Source of the DNA: Phytohabitans sp037414955
GTDB taxonomy: Bacteria; Actinomycetota; Actinomycetes; Mycobacteriales; Micromonosporaceae
DNA: 64,000 nucleotides
Direction: 5' to 3'
NCBI GenBank assembly: GCA_037414955.1
Contig: JBBEWH010000045.1
Span: 5,677 to 69,676 of the forward strand
Position numbers and translations under genes: made by a program. Numbering within the stretch: position 1 is the stretch's first letter; every line of letters begins with the position of its first letter. The notes below the pieces were generated by a model. The model had not been told where the DNA came from, made no database searches, and was given only the letters and a program-made list of their open reading frames with translations. Below, piece by piece: positions 52,248 through 60,321 of this stretch.

Positions 52248-52770
52248 GGCGCACCTCCAGGGTCGCCTCGTCGGTCGTCTCGTTGAAGTAGGCGGCCAGG
52301 GCCGTGCGGCCCCGGGACAGCCAGGATCGGACGGTGCCCTCGGCCACGTCTTCCTGCCGGGCGATCTCGGCCACGCTCAGGTGGCACAGGTGGTGGAGGA
52401 CCACCGCGCGGCGGTGGCGGGCGGACAGGGTGGCCAGGGCCCGCACCAGGGCCACGTGGTCCGGTTCCGGGCCGGGTACGTGCTCCTCCCGCTGCTTGCC
52501 CAGGTGGCGGACGGCCACCTTGACCCGGCGCAGGCGGCTGGTGGCCAGGTTCCAGGCCACCCGGCGTACCCAGGCCGACGGGTCGTCGTAGGTGCGGATG
52601 TGATCCCAGCGCTCGTACGCCCGGCAGAAGGCCTCCTGCGTGAGGTCCTGCGCCTCGGCGTGATCGCCGAGATAGGCGTAGAGCTGCATGGCCAGCCGCT
52701 GGAAGTGCCCGTGGTAGAGGTCGGCGAATTCGCCTTCCTTGGGCGGCGCCTGTGCTGTGGCGCTCGGCAT
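52240..52770 (-). CDS. SigE-family RNA polymerase sigma factor
   Basis: 176 residues from ATG (GGGAGACG upstream). Region 2 FADLYHGHFQRLAMQLYAYLGDHAEAQDLTQEAFCRAYERW (core YLGDHAEAQDLTQEAF) and region 4 LSARHRRAVVLHHLCHLSVAEIARQ. Typical of the Streptomyces/Micromonospora SigE family paired with membrane propeller proteins. A longer frame into the palindrome (MRDALIM) looks spurious. Confidence 0.9.
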   Translation of the reverse strand: MPSATAQAPPKEGEFADLYHGHFQRLAMQLYAYLGDHAEAQDLTQEAFCRAYERWDHIRTYDDPSAWVRRVAWNLATSRLRRVKVAVRHLGKQREEHVPGPEPDHVALVRALATLSARHRRAVVLHHLCHLSVAEIARQEDVAEGTVRSWLSRGRTALAAYFNETTDEATLEVRRG

Positions 52771-52845
52771 AGTTCGTCTCCCGCGTGTGAGTCGCTTGAC
52801 CATGCCACGCGGCGGTCCGGCGAAAAGCTGCACCCATGCCGCACC

Positions 52846-52901
52846 CATGATCAAGGCGTCTCTCAAGTCGTTCCAGCGACTTGAGGGACGCCTTGATCAT
52901 G
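52846..52901. repeat. 56-bp palindrome family, full copy between divergent genes
   Basis: Lies between two 5' ends (sigma factor and S33 peptidase). Inner arms CTCAAGTCG and CGACTTGAG pair perfectly. As in the 16.6 kb copy, a role in termination would not be expected here. Confidence 0.94.
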
Positions 52902-52966
52902 AGCATTTGCGCGAACACGCAGGCGCGGACGGGCAACCAGCCGATCAAGAAATGCGTCATTAAGGC

Positions 52967-54520
52967 ATGAATCTCCCACGCATCGCATCCGCGTCCCTGG
53001 CCGCCACGGCCGCGCTGGTGCTGCTGGGCACGGGGGTGGCCAATGCGGCCCTCGACGTGTCCGCGGCCGATCCACCGCCGGGCGGCGTGCCCGGCGTGAC
53101 GGTTCCCGCGCTGCACTGGACCGACTGCGGCGACGGCGTCTACCAGTGCGCGCCCGCCCAGGTCCCCCTCGACTACCGGCAGCCGGCGGGCAAGCAGGTC
53201 ACGCTGCAGCTGCGGCGCTGGCCGGCGGCCAACCCGGCGACCCGGATCGGCACGCTGTTCCTGCACGCGGGCGGGCCGGGCAGCTCCGGCTGGAGCTGGG
53301 TCTCGTCGTTCGCGTCGTCGTCGCCGCAGGAGATCCGCGACCGGTTCGACATCGTCGGCTACGACCCGCGCGGCGTGCAGCGCAGCCAGGCGGTGAGCTG
53401 TCTGGACCTGACCGCGTACCGGGCGCAGTGGGCGCAGGTGTCGACCCGGCCGACGCCGACGGCGTTCGACCGGGCCGTCAAGCTCGCGCAGGAGTTCAAC
53501 GCGGCCTGCCAGGCCAACTCCGGTGCAGTGCTGCCGTACCTGGGCGCCGACCATCAGGCCCGCGACCTCGACCTGCTGCGCGCGGCCGTCGGCGACCCGA
53601 AGATCACGCTGCACGCCGAGTCGTACGCGTCGTACCTCGGCACCGTCTACGCGAACCTCTTCCCGAGCCGCACTCGGGCGGTGATCCTGGACGCCGGTTA
53701 CGACCCGTACAAGTACGCCAACGACCCGTACGCCTACGACTATGGGCAGTACCTGGCGACCGAGGCGGCGATGTACCGGTTCTTCGACTGGTGCGCGGCG
53801 AAGCCGTCCGACTGCGCGTTCGCCGATGCCGGGTCGACGGCCGCCGACCTGGCCGCCAAGGTGCGCGCCATCATGGACGACCTCGACGCGAACCCGATCC
53901 GGGACGCGAACGGCGCGGTCAGCGTCAACGGCGCCACCATGCTGTCGGATCTGACCTTCCGGCTGAACAGCGGCACCCGGCGCTGGGTCGTCCTCGGCGC
54001 GGATCTGCGGGCGGCGCAGTCCCGGACCGGCCCGCTGATGTACGCGATCCCGCAGGGCGACGCGACGTTCAACGCGGCGAACGTCTCGGTGGAGTGCGCC
54101 GACCGGGTGTACCCCAAGAGCATGGCCACGTTGCGGGCGAAGCTGGCCAAGGCCGCGGCCGACGCCCCACTCACCGCGCCCGGCATGGCGTACGGGCCGC
54201 CGGCCTACGACCAGACGCACGCGCCGGCCTGCGTACAGTGGCCGGCCCAGCGGCTCAGCCGCTACACCGGGCCGTACGAGGCGAAGGGCTCGGCGCCGAT
54301 CCTGGTCTTCGGCAACACGGGCGACCCCGACACGCCGTACGCGGACTCGGTGGCGCTGTCCCAGATCCTGGCGAACGGCCACCTGGTCACCTGGGTCGGC
54401 GAGGGCCACACGGCGCGGCGCAAGAGCGCCTGCACCGAGGCGTACATGTACGAGTTCCTGCTGCGGCTGACCGTGCCGCCGGCCGGCACCACCTGCACAG
54501 ACCCACCCATCCCCGCCTGA
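52967..54520 (+). CDS. Secreted S33-family alpha/beta hydrolase (tripeptidyl aminopeptidase-like)
   Basis: 517 residues. Sec signal peptide to about residue 27 (VANAA). Alpha/beta hydrolase with oxyanion region HAGGPGSSGWSW, the nucleophile in HAESYASYLG (usual GGSYGG is altered but the Ser remains), Asp in GNTGDPDTPY and His in GEGHTARRKS. Streptomyces Tap-like peptidases have this layout and trim propeptides or peptides outside the cell. Confidence 0.88.
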   Translation: MNLPRIASASLAATAALVLLGTGVANAALDVSAADPPPGGVPGVTVPALHWTDCGDGVYQCAPAQVPLDYRQPAGKQVTLQLRRWPAANPATRIGTLFLHAGGPGSSGWSWVSSFASSSPQEIRDRFDIVGYDPRGVQRSQAVSCLDLTAYRAQWAQVSTRPTPTAFDRAVKLAQEFNAACQANSGAVLPYLGADHQARDLDLLRAAVGDPKITLHAESYASYLGTVYANLFPSRTRAVILDAGYDPYKYANDPYAYDYGQYLATEAAMYRFFDWCAAKPSDCAFADAGSTAADLAAKVRAIMDDLDANPIRDANGAVSVNGATMLSDLTFRLNSGTRRWVVLGADLRAAQSRTGPLMYAIPQGDATFNAANVSVECADRVYPKSMATLRAKLAKAAADAPLTAPGMAYGPPAYDQTHAPACVQWPAQRLSRYTGPYEAKGSAPILVFGNTGDPDTPYADSVALSQILANGHLVTWVGEGHTARRKSACTEAYMYEFLLRLTVPPAGTTCTDPPIPA

Positions 54521-54528
54521 CCCCTCCC

Positions 54529-54584
54529 CATGATCAAGGCGTCCTTCACGTCGTTCTAACTACGTGAAGGGCGCCTTGATCTTG
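54529..54584. repeat. 56-bp palindrome family, full copy
   Basis: Convergent junction; right arm ends CTTG. It encodes the C-terminal KIKAPFT of the kinase and its TAG. Confidence 0.94.
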
Positions 54585-56218
54585 TTCAAGTCGCGGATCT
54601 TGTTCAAGTCGCGGTAGACGGGGGCGAGGCGCCGGTGCAGGTGCTGGTACGCGAGGAACAGCTCGTCGTAGACGGCGTGCGCCGACGCCGACGGCTCGAA
54701 GCGGTGGTCGTCGCGCATCAGGTCGCGGATCTCGGCGAACGAGATCATGCCGGTGCCCACCGCGCCGATCCAGCCGGCACCGCGCACGTTCACCGCGAGC
54801 GGGTGGGCGTCCCGGCGGATCTCGACGCCGAGCACGTCGGCGAAGATCTGGCACCACGAATCCGACCGCGCCGCGCCCCCGGTGATCACCAGCGACCGCA
54901 CCGGCGCGCCGAGGAAGCGGTCGACCGCCTTGGCGAGCCAGCGGGTGTTGAGCGCGACCCCCTCGAAGACCGCGCGCAGCAGATCCGAGCGGTTGGTGTC
55001 GAGGGAGATGTTGAAGAAGCCGGCCCGCAGGTTCGGGTCGTCGACGGGGGCGCGCTCGCCGTACAGCCAGGGGGTGTAGAGCACCCCGTTGGCGCCCGGC
55101 GGCACGGTCGGGATGATCTTGTCGAACGCGTGGAAGATCGAGCCCTCGTCGCGGCTCACGTGACCGGCACCGAGCAGCGGGTCGTCGTACTCCACGACCT
55201 TATCGCGCAGCCAGGTCAGGTTGGCGCCGGCGGTGGCCTGCAGCGCGGTCATCAGGTAGCGGTCCGGGATCGCGCAGGGCACCGACGCGATGCCGGCGAG
55301 GACGTCGGTCTTCTTGCGCGGCACGTGGGCCGCGATCCACGACGAGGTGCCGAGGTAGAGGTGCGGCTCGTTGTCGCCGGTCGTGCCCGCGCCGATCGCG
55401 GCCGCGGTGTTGTCGATGGCGCCGGCCACCACCCGCACGGTCTGCGGCAGCCCCAGGTGGGCGGCGGCGCTCGGCGAGAGCGTGCCGATCACGTCGGTGC
55501 AGCGGACGATCGGCGGCAGCTTGTCCGGGTCGATGCCGCTGTCGCGGACCAGCGCCGGCGCGTACCGGATGTCACCCGGCCGCCGGTTGTCGGTGACCCA
55601 CGAGGTGAGGATCGAGTCGACGGTCGCCACCGTGCGGCCGGTCAGCTTCAGGTTGATCCAGTCGAGCACGTTGAGGAACGTGGCGGTCCGCGCGTACACC
55701 TCGGGCATCGCGTCGCGGACCAGCAGCATGTGCGCGGCCGGGTCCTTGCCGGTGATCGACGGCATACCGCCGGTCAACCGCAGCCAGCGGGCGATGCGGC
55801 GCACCGCGAGCCCCTGATAGGAGGGGACGCCGCCGAACTGCCGCCGCAGATGCGCCGCGCCCCGCATGTCGAGCCAGGTGATGCATTGGGTGAGCGGCTC
55901 GCCCTCGGCGTCGACGGCGATCGTGCCCTCGCCTTGCGTGGAGGGGCACACCGTGGTCACCGCCCGCAGGTGATCGGGGTGGGCGCGGCCGAGCTCGGCC
56001 ACCACCTCGGCCAGCGCGTCCCACCACGCCACCGGGTCCTGCTCGGCGCCGCCGCCAGGCAGCACGCTCAGCGGCACCGCCCGCTCGGCCCAGCCGGTGA
56101 CCGTGCCATCGGCCGCGACCAGAGCGGCCTTCATCCCGGAGGTGCCGAGGTCGATCGCCAGCACCTGCGGCGGCGTGGCACCCACCGTCGTCAGACCCCC
56201 TCGCGGCGTGGCACCCAC
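54560..56218 (-). CDS. FGGY-family carbohydrate kinase
   Basis: About 552 residues (541 from the inner GTG at 56185). ATPase-fold start VLAIDLGTSGMKAALV, QDPVAWWDALAEV, VAGAIDNTAAAIGAG, LVITGGAARSDSWCQIFADVLG near the C-terminal ATP site. Overall xylulokinase-like, but the exact sugar is not identifiable. A 33-bp tandem duplication gives two ribosome sites and two GTG starts. The C-terminus carries a duplicated RDLNKI, next to the palindrome. It lies downstream of the aldolase-aminotransferase gene in the same direction. Confidence 0.88.
   Translation of the reverse strand: MGATPRGGLTTVGATPPQVLAIDLGTSGMKAALVAADGTVTGWAERAVPLSVLPGGGAEQDPVAWWDALAEVVAELGRAHPDHLRAVTTVCPSTQGEGTIAVDAEGEPLTQCITWLDMRGAAHLRRQFGGVPSYQGLAVRRIARWLRLTGGMPSITGKDPAAHMLLVRDAMPEVYARTATFLNVLDWINLKLTGRTVATVDSILTSWVTDNRRPGDIRYAPALVRDSGIDPDKLPPIVRCTDVIGTLSPSAAAHLGLPQTVRVVAGAIDNTAAAIGAGTTGDNEPHLYLGTSSWIAAHVPRKKTDVLAGIASVPCAIPDRYLMTALQATAGANLTWLRDKVVEYDDPLLGAGHVSRDEGSIFHAFDKIIPTVPPGANGVLYTPWLYGERAPVDDPNLRAGFFNISLDTNRSDLLRAVFEGVALNTRWLAKAVDRFLGAPVRSLVITGGAARSDSWCQIFADVLGVEIRRDAHPLAVNVRGAGWIGAVGTGMISFAEIRDLMRDDHRFEPSASAHAVYDELFLAYQHLHRRLAPVYRDLNKIRDLNKIKAPFT
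54578..54613. repeat. 18-bp tandem duplication at the kinase 3' end
   Basis: GATCTTGTTCAAGTCGCG occurs twice head to tail, starting at the edge of the palindrome (54529-54584). It gives RDLNKIRDLNKI in the protein, which suggests repeat-associated slippage or insertion duplication. Confidence 0.85.
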
Positions 56219-56238
56219 CGTCGTGCGACCCCCTCCAC
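56173..56238. repeat. 33-bp tandem duplication spanning the kinase start
   Basis: GGCGTGGCACCCACCGTCGT followed by a similar CAGACCCCCT / GCGACCCCCT is repeated twice. On the minus strand each copy contains GAGGGGGTC plus a GTG, so the start region is doubled in frame. Confidence 0.85.
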
Positions 56239-56254
56239 GAGCGCCAACAACGAA

Positions 56255-58489
56255 TCAGACCCCTTCCACCTGCGCGAACACCCGGTCGAACCGGGCCAGG
56301 GCGTCGTCGATGACCTCGTCGGTGTCGGCCATCGAGGTGTACATCCGGGACCCGGCCAGCGTAATGATGCCGTTCGCCGCGTACGCCGCGCCGAGCTGCT
56401 CCATCAGCCGCTTGCGCGGTCCCTTCTCCTTGAGCAGCTTGATCGGGCTCCGCATGCTCATCAGCATGATGCCGCTGCACTCCAGGTGCACGATCGACCC
56501 CTGGTTGTAGGCCACGTACGGCAGGCCGTACGTGTCGATGAGGCGCTGCAACCCGCGGGTGAGGCGGTCGCCGGCGCGCCCGGCGATCACCGGCGCGTTG
56601 GTCCGGGCCATCTCCTGGATGGCGAAGTAGCCGGCCGCGCAGGACAGCGGGTTGGCCGACAGCGTGCCGCCGACCTGGATGTGGGCGCCGCTCTTGCCGT
56701 CCAGCCCGGAGCCGAAGACCGCCATGATGTCGGCGCGGCCGCCGACGCCGCCGGCCATCGGGTACCCGCCGGAGACCGCCTTGCCGAACACCGTCAGGTC
56801 CGGGGTGACGCCGAAGTAGCCGGCCGCGCCGCCCAGCCCGACCCGGAACCCGGTGACCACCTCGTCGAAGACCAGCAGCGCGCCGAACTCGTCGCACAGC
56901 TTGCGGACCTGGGCGTTGTAGTCGTGCGGGACCGGGCGGGTGCCGGACTCGGGGCCGAGCGGCTCGACGACGACGGCCGCGGTGCCGCCGCGCAGCCTGT
57001 TCTCGATGAGCTTGCGCTTGAGCTGGCCCAGCTCGTGCGGGAATGCCTCCCGGGTGCGGCTGGTGGCGCCCCACGGGATGCCCTTGGCGTTCATCCGGAA
57101 CGTGCCGGGGACCCGCAGGCCGTACACCAGGGTGTCGGACCAGCCGTGGTAGGCGCCGCCGACCTTGATCACCATCTTCTTGCCGGTGAACGCGCGCGCC
57201 GCGCGGACCGCGGCCATCACCGCCTCGGTACCCGAGCCCAGCGACCGGTACATCTCCACGTGCGGCATGTACCGGTGGATGATCTCGGCCAGCTTCAGCT
57301 CGTACTCGTGGAACAGGCCGGTCACCGGCCCGGACTCCCGGATCACGGCCGCCACCTGCTCGTTGACCGGCCCGTAGTTGCTGCCCAGGATCGTCGGGCC
57401 GCCGGCCTGCAGGAAATCGATGTAGACGTTGCCGTCCCGGTCGGTGAGGTAGGCGCCCTCGGCCTTGTCGATGGCCAGCGGGAACGGGTAGTTGAACGCC
57501 AGGTTGTGCTGCACACCGCCCGGGATCCGCTCCTTGGCGCGGTCGGTGATCTCCTTGCTGGCCAGGCACTTCGTGTCGAAGTAGGCGAGCACGTCCAGCA
57601 GCGCGTCGTGCCGCAGCCCGCGGATCGGCTGCGCCACCAGCGCCTTGAGCCGCCGCATCGTGTCGTCGACGTCCAGGTACTGGCTGATCGCGTACCCCGG
57701 CGTCTCCTGGGGGCCGGCCTCCGCGGGGGCCGCCGCGCCGTCCACGGACGGCAGGACCTCGTCCACCGGTACCCGCACCGGCTCCACGGCCTTGGTGACC
57801 TGGGCGGCGATCCGCTTCTCGTCCTTGCGCAGCTTGCTGAACGCGATCTCCCGGATCGCGGCCGGGATCGTATAGACCTTGCCGGCCTCGGAGGCCAGCG
57901 CCATCAGGTACGCGATGGAGACCTTCTCCAGCAGCGCCATGTTGAACACGGCCCGGTCCGGGTCGGTACCCAGCGCCACGACGCCGTGGTTCGCGATGAT
58001 GAACGCGTTGTCGCCGCTGGCGACCTTCTTCTGCACGTTCTTGGCGAGGAAGCCGGTGCCCGACGGGGCGTAGTCGACGATCGCGACCTCCTTGCCGAGG
58101 AAGCGCACCTGTTCGTCGGTGAGCGCCGGGATCGGCTTGCGGAGGAAGGCCAGCGCGGAGGCGTACGGCTGGTGGGTGTGCACGATCGCGTGGACGTCCG
58201 GCCGCTCGCGGTAGATGTTGGCGTGCATCCCGGCCTCGATCGACGGCTTGAGCGCGGCGCCGGCGCCGCCGTCCTCGGACACGTGCGCGCCGTCGAAGTC
58301 GACCAGGCAGATGTCCTCGACGCGCATCTTGTCGTAGTCGTAGTTGCTGGGCGTCACGGCGTAGAGCCGGTGGCCGGGGACGCGCACCGAGACATTGCCC
58401 TCGGTCGCTTTGAGGTAGCCGCGTTCGAGCATCGTGCGGCACATGTCGACGACGTGCTGGCGAGAGAGGCGATGCTCCATGCGCCCCAT
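56255..58489 (-). CDS. Fusion of class II aldolase/adducin and class III PLP aminotransferase
   Basis: 744 residues from ATG (GGGAG upstream). Residues about 1-215 are class II aldolase/epimerase: EGNVSVRV, HTHQPYASAL and ANHGVVALG supply Zn histidines. A Pro/Ala-rich linker precedes residues about 315-744, a class III aminotransferase like glutamate-1-semialdehyde aminomutase, with VFDEVVTGFRVG and the PLP lysine in VFGKAVSGGYPMAGG. Divergent from a PucR regulator and followed by an FGGY kinase after a 36-bp gap, so probably a sugar- or aldehyde-catabolic module. Substrate unknown. Confidence 0.88.
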   Translation of the reverse strand: MGRMEHRLSRQHVVDMCRTMLERGYLKATEGNVSVRVPGHRLYAVTPSNYDYDKMRVEDICLVDFDGAHVSEDGGAGAALKPSIEAGMHANIYRERPDVHAIVHTHQPYASALAFLRKPIPALTDEQVRFLGKEVAIVDYAPSGTGFLAKNVQKKVASGDNAFIIANHGVVALGTDPDRAVFNMALLEKVSIAYLMALASEAGKVYTIPAAIREIAFSKLRKDEKRIAAQVTKAVEPVRVPVDEVLPSVDGAAAPAEAGPQETPGYAISQYLDVDDTMRRLKALVAQPIRGLRHDALLDVLAYFDTKCLASKEITDRAKERIPGGVQHNLAFNYPFPLAIDKAEGAYLTDRDGNVYIDFLQAGGPTILGSNYGPVNEQVAAVIRESGPVTGLFHEYELKLAEIIHRYMPHVEMYRSLGSGTEAVMAAVRAARAFTGKKMVIKVGGAYHGWSDTLVYGLRVPGTFRMNAKGIPWGATSRTREAFPHELGQLKRKLIENRLRGGTAAVVVEPLGPESGTRPVPHDYNAQVRKLCDEFGALLVFDEVVTGFRVGLGGAAGYFGVTPDLTVFGKAVSGGYPMAGGVGGRADIMAVFGSGLDGKSGAHIQVGGTLSANPLSCAAGYFAIQEMARTNAPVIAGRAGDRLTRGLQRLIDTYGLPYVAYNQGSIVHLECSGIMLMSMRSPIKLLKEKGPRKRLMEQLGAAYAANGIITLAGSRMYTSMADTDEVIDDALARFDRVFAQVEGV

Positions 58490-58499
58490 GGTCTCCCGT

Positions 58500-58567
58500 A
58501 CGCCGTAACAAATCACCGTCCCGCGGACAGCGAGCATCGGCCTATTACTTAGCACGCCGTGACAAAA
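58500..58567. promoter_or_regulatory. Direct-repeat operator candidate between the aldolase fusion and PucR genes
   Basis: ACGCCGTAACAAA (58500-58512) and ACGCCGTGACAAA (58554-58566) are direct repeats 54 bp apart, close to five helical turns, in the 85-bp divergent intergenic region. The PucR regulator encoded alongside is the likely binder. Confidence 0.5.
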
Positions 58568-58574
58568 TTGCCGG

Positions 58575-59744
58575 GTGACCCCGTGGCAGCGCCTCCCCGT
58601 CGAACTGGCGACCTCGATGCGGCCGCGACTGCCGGCCGCGACCCAGGCCATCGCCGGCACCGTGACGGCGGCCACACCGGCCTTCGCGACGGTCGCCGAC
58701 CCGAAGTTCCAGCGCGACGTGCGCGCCGCCGTCCAGGTCGCGCTGGAACGCTTCCTGGACCTGGTCGGCACCGACGCGCCCGCGCTGCCACCCCGGTTCC
58801 GGGAGGTCTTCGTCGCGCTCGGCGCCGGCGAGGCACGCGAGGGTCGCGGCCCGGAGGCGCTGCTGGCCGCGCTGCGCATCGCCGCCCGGTCGATGCTCCG
58901 GATGGCCTCCGAGTCGCTCGCCGAGGTGCGCCCGATCGGCACCGACGAGCTGATCGACCTGTCCGACGCCATCACGGCGTACGTCGACGAGCTGACCGCC
59001 GCGTGCACCGACGGCTTCACGCTGCAGCTGCGCGAGCAGGCCGGCGAGGGCGACCGGCGGCGCCGCCAGCTCGCCGAACTGCTGCTGCGCGGCGGCGCCC
59101 CGCAGAGCGCCGCCGACGTGGCGGCGGCCGGCATCGGCTGGCCGGCGCTCGACACCGTCGTCCCCGTGCTGCTGCCGCTCGACGAGGCGCGCGACGCGCG
59201 GTTCCGGTTCGCCGCCGACGGCGTGGTCGCCGAGCGCGCGCGGGACGCGGTCCTGCTGCTGCGCAGCGGCCCGCGCGCGACCCGGCCGCAGCTCACCGAC
59301 GCGCTGGCGGGCCGCGGCGTCGTGGTGGGTCCGGCTCTGACCTGGACCCAGGTACCGGAGGCGGTGCGACTCGCCGAGCGGACCGGTGCCCTCGTCGGCA
59401 CCGATCGTGGCGTGGTGTTCGCCGACGACCATCTCGGCACGCTGACCCTGCGCGGCGAGCCGGGCGCGCTGGCGGTGCTGTCCGCCCGCCGGCTGGCCCC
59501 CCTGGCGTCCGTACGCGCCGCCCAGCGGGAAAGCCTGCTCGCCACCCTGCACAGCTGGCTCCGGCACTGGGGTTCGCGGGCCGAGGTGGCGGCCGAACTA
59601 TTTGTACATCCACAAACGGTCAGCTATCGCCTCAACCGCCTCCGCGAATTGCTCGGCGACGATCTGGACGACCCGGCGACGCGATTCGAACTCCTCCTCA
59701 TCCTTTCGGCCCACTTCCCCAAGATCAAGGCGTCCTTCAAGTAG
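58575..59744 (+). CDS. PucR/CdaR-family transcriptional regulator
   Basis: 389 residues, GTG start. N-terminal sensory region, then the C-terminal helix-turn-helix (LLATLHSWLRHWGSRAEVAAELFVHPQTVSYRLNRLRELLGDDLDDP), the PucR C-terminal signature. These proteins activate catabolic genes. Divergent from the aldolase-aminotransferase gene. The last residues PKIKASFK and the TAG come from a palindrome. Confidence 0.9.
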   Translation: MTPWQRLPVELATSMRPRLPAATQAIAGTVTAATPAFATVADPKFQRDVRAAVQVALERFLDLVGTDAPALPPRFREVFVALGAGEAREGRGPEALLAALRIAARSMLRMASESLAEVRPIGTDELIDLSDAITAYVDELTAACTDGFTLQLREQAGEGDRRRRQLAELLLRGGAPQSAADVAAAGIGWPALDTVVPVLLPLDEARDARFRFAADGVVAERARDAVLLLRSGPRATRPQLTDALAGRGVVVGPALTWTQVPEAVRLAERTGALVGTDRGVVFADDHLGTLTLRGEPGALAVLSARRLAPLASVRAAQRESLLATLHSWLRHWGSRAEVAAELFVHPQTVSYRLNRLRELLGDDLDDPATRFELLLILSAHFPKIKASFK

Positions 59745-59775
59745 TTAGAACTACTTGAAGGACGCCTTGATCTTG
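59720..59775. repeat. 56-bp palindrome family, full copy (variant ends AAGATC/GATCTT)
   Basis: Both ends carry the same compensatory change (CAAGATC and GATCTTG), so pairing is preserved. It encodes the PucR tail. Confidence 0.95.
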
Positions 59776-59892
59776 AAGGCGCGATGATGGGGGACCACCC
59801 CCACCTCGCATTCCCCGTACGCTCCTCTTCAGACAGCTGGAGGGCCTGTCCACCGCGTCCATATAAGACGATCCCGCAGGAGGAAGAGCACG

Positions 59893-60063
59893 GTGGGCAA
59901 GCAGCGAGATGACGACCAGACCGAGCGCATGGAACTGCACGTCTATCTCGAAAAGGAGCGACAGATCGTGGCGGACTACCAGGAGGGGATTAAGCACTTC
60001 CGCAAGGCCATCGAAAACAAGGTGTATGAGATCGGACGACTCGACGAGAGGCTGGATTCATGA
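59893..60063 (+). CDS. Small hypothetical protein
   Basis: 56 residues from GTG with AGGAGGAA upstream: MGKQRDDDQTERMELHVYLE... then a charged helical stretch (KERQIVADYQEGIKHFRKA). The stop overlaps the next ATG (ATGA). Not recognised. Strong ribosome site and coupling support it being real. Confidence 0.72.
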   Translation: MGKQRDDDQTERMELHVYLEKERQIVADYQEGIKHFRKAIENKVYEIGRLDERLDS

Positions 60064-60272
60064 CAGTGACGTTCGAACAGGACGAGCAGTTCATCAAGGA
60101 CATGAGCAAGACGCTCGTGGATTGTCGGGCGAAAGGCATCGCGACGTTCGAGCGCGAGGCTGAGAAGGCCGCCGCAGCCGGCAAGGAGGGGCTGAGCGCG
60201 GCCTGCAGGAAGAAGGCGGAGGAGTTCCGGGCCTACCGGTTCTTCTGGGAACGCGAGCGCGAAGCGGCGTGA
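60060..60272 (+). CDS. Small hypothetical protein, coupled partner
   Basis: 70 residues: MTVTFEQDEQFIKDMSKTLV then highly charged helices rich in Glu/Lys/Ala (REAEKAAAAGKEGLSAACRK). Probably coiled-coil or helical hairpin. Coupled by ATGA to the upstream 56-residue protein; the pair may form a complex. Confidence 0.75.
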   Translation: MTVTFEQDEQFIKDMSKTLVDCRAKGIATFEREAEKAAAAGKEGLSAACRKKAEEFRAYRFFWEREREAA

Positions 60273-60321
60273 CGACCGCCACGGGGTGGGCGGGGGCGCG
60301 TGCGGGGTTACGCTGAGGGAC

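Noticed and set aside
54635..58552. A 1305-codon open frame on the plus strand
   Set aside because: It is antisense to the kinase and aldolase-aminotransferase genes, has Arg/His/Gln-rich composition without any domain, and is an artefact of high GC.
59776..59892. tRNA or small RNA gene between PucR and the small proteins
   Set aside because: No cloverleaf or conserved tRNA loops seen; only a weak TATAAG box and a ribosome site.
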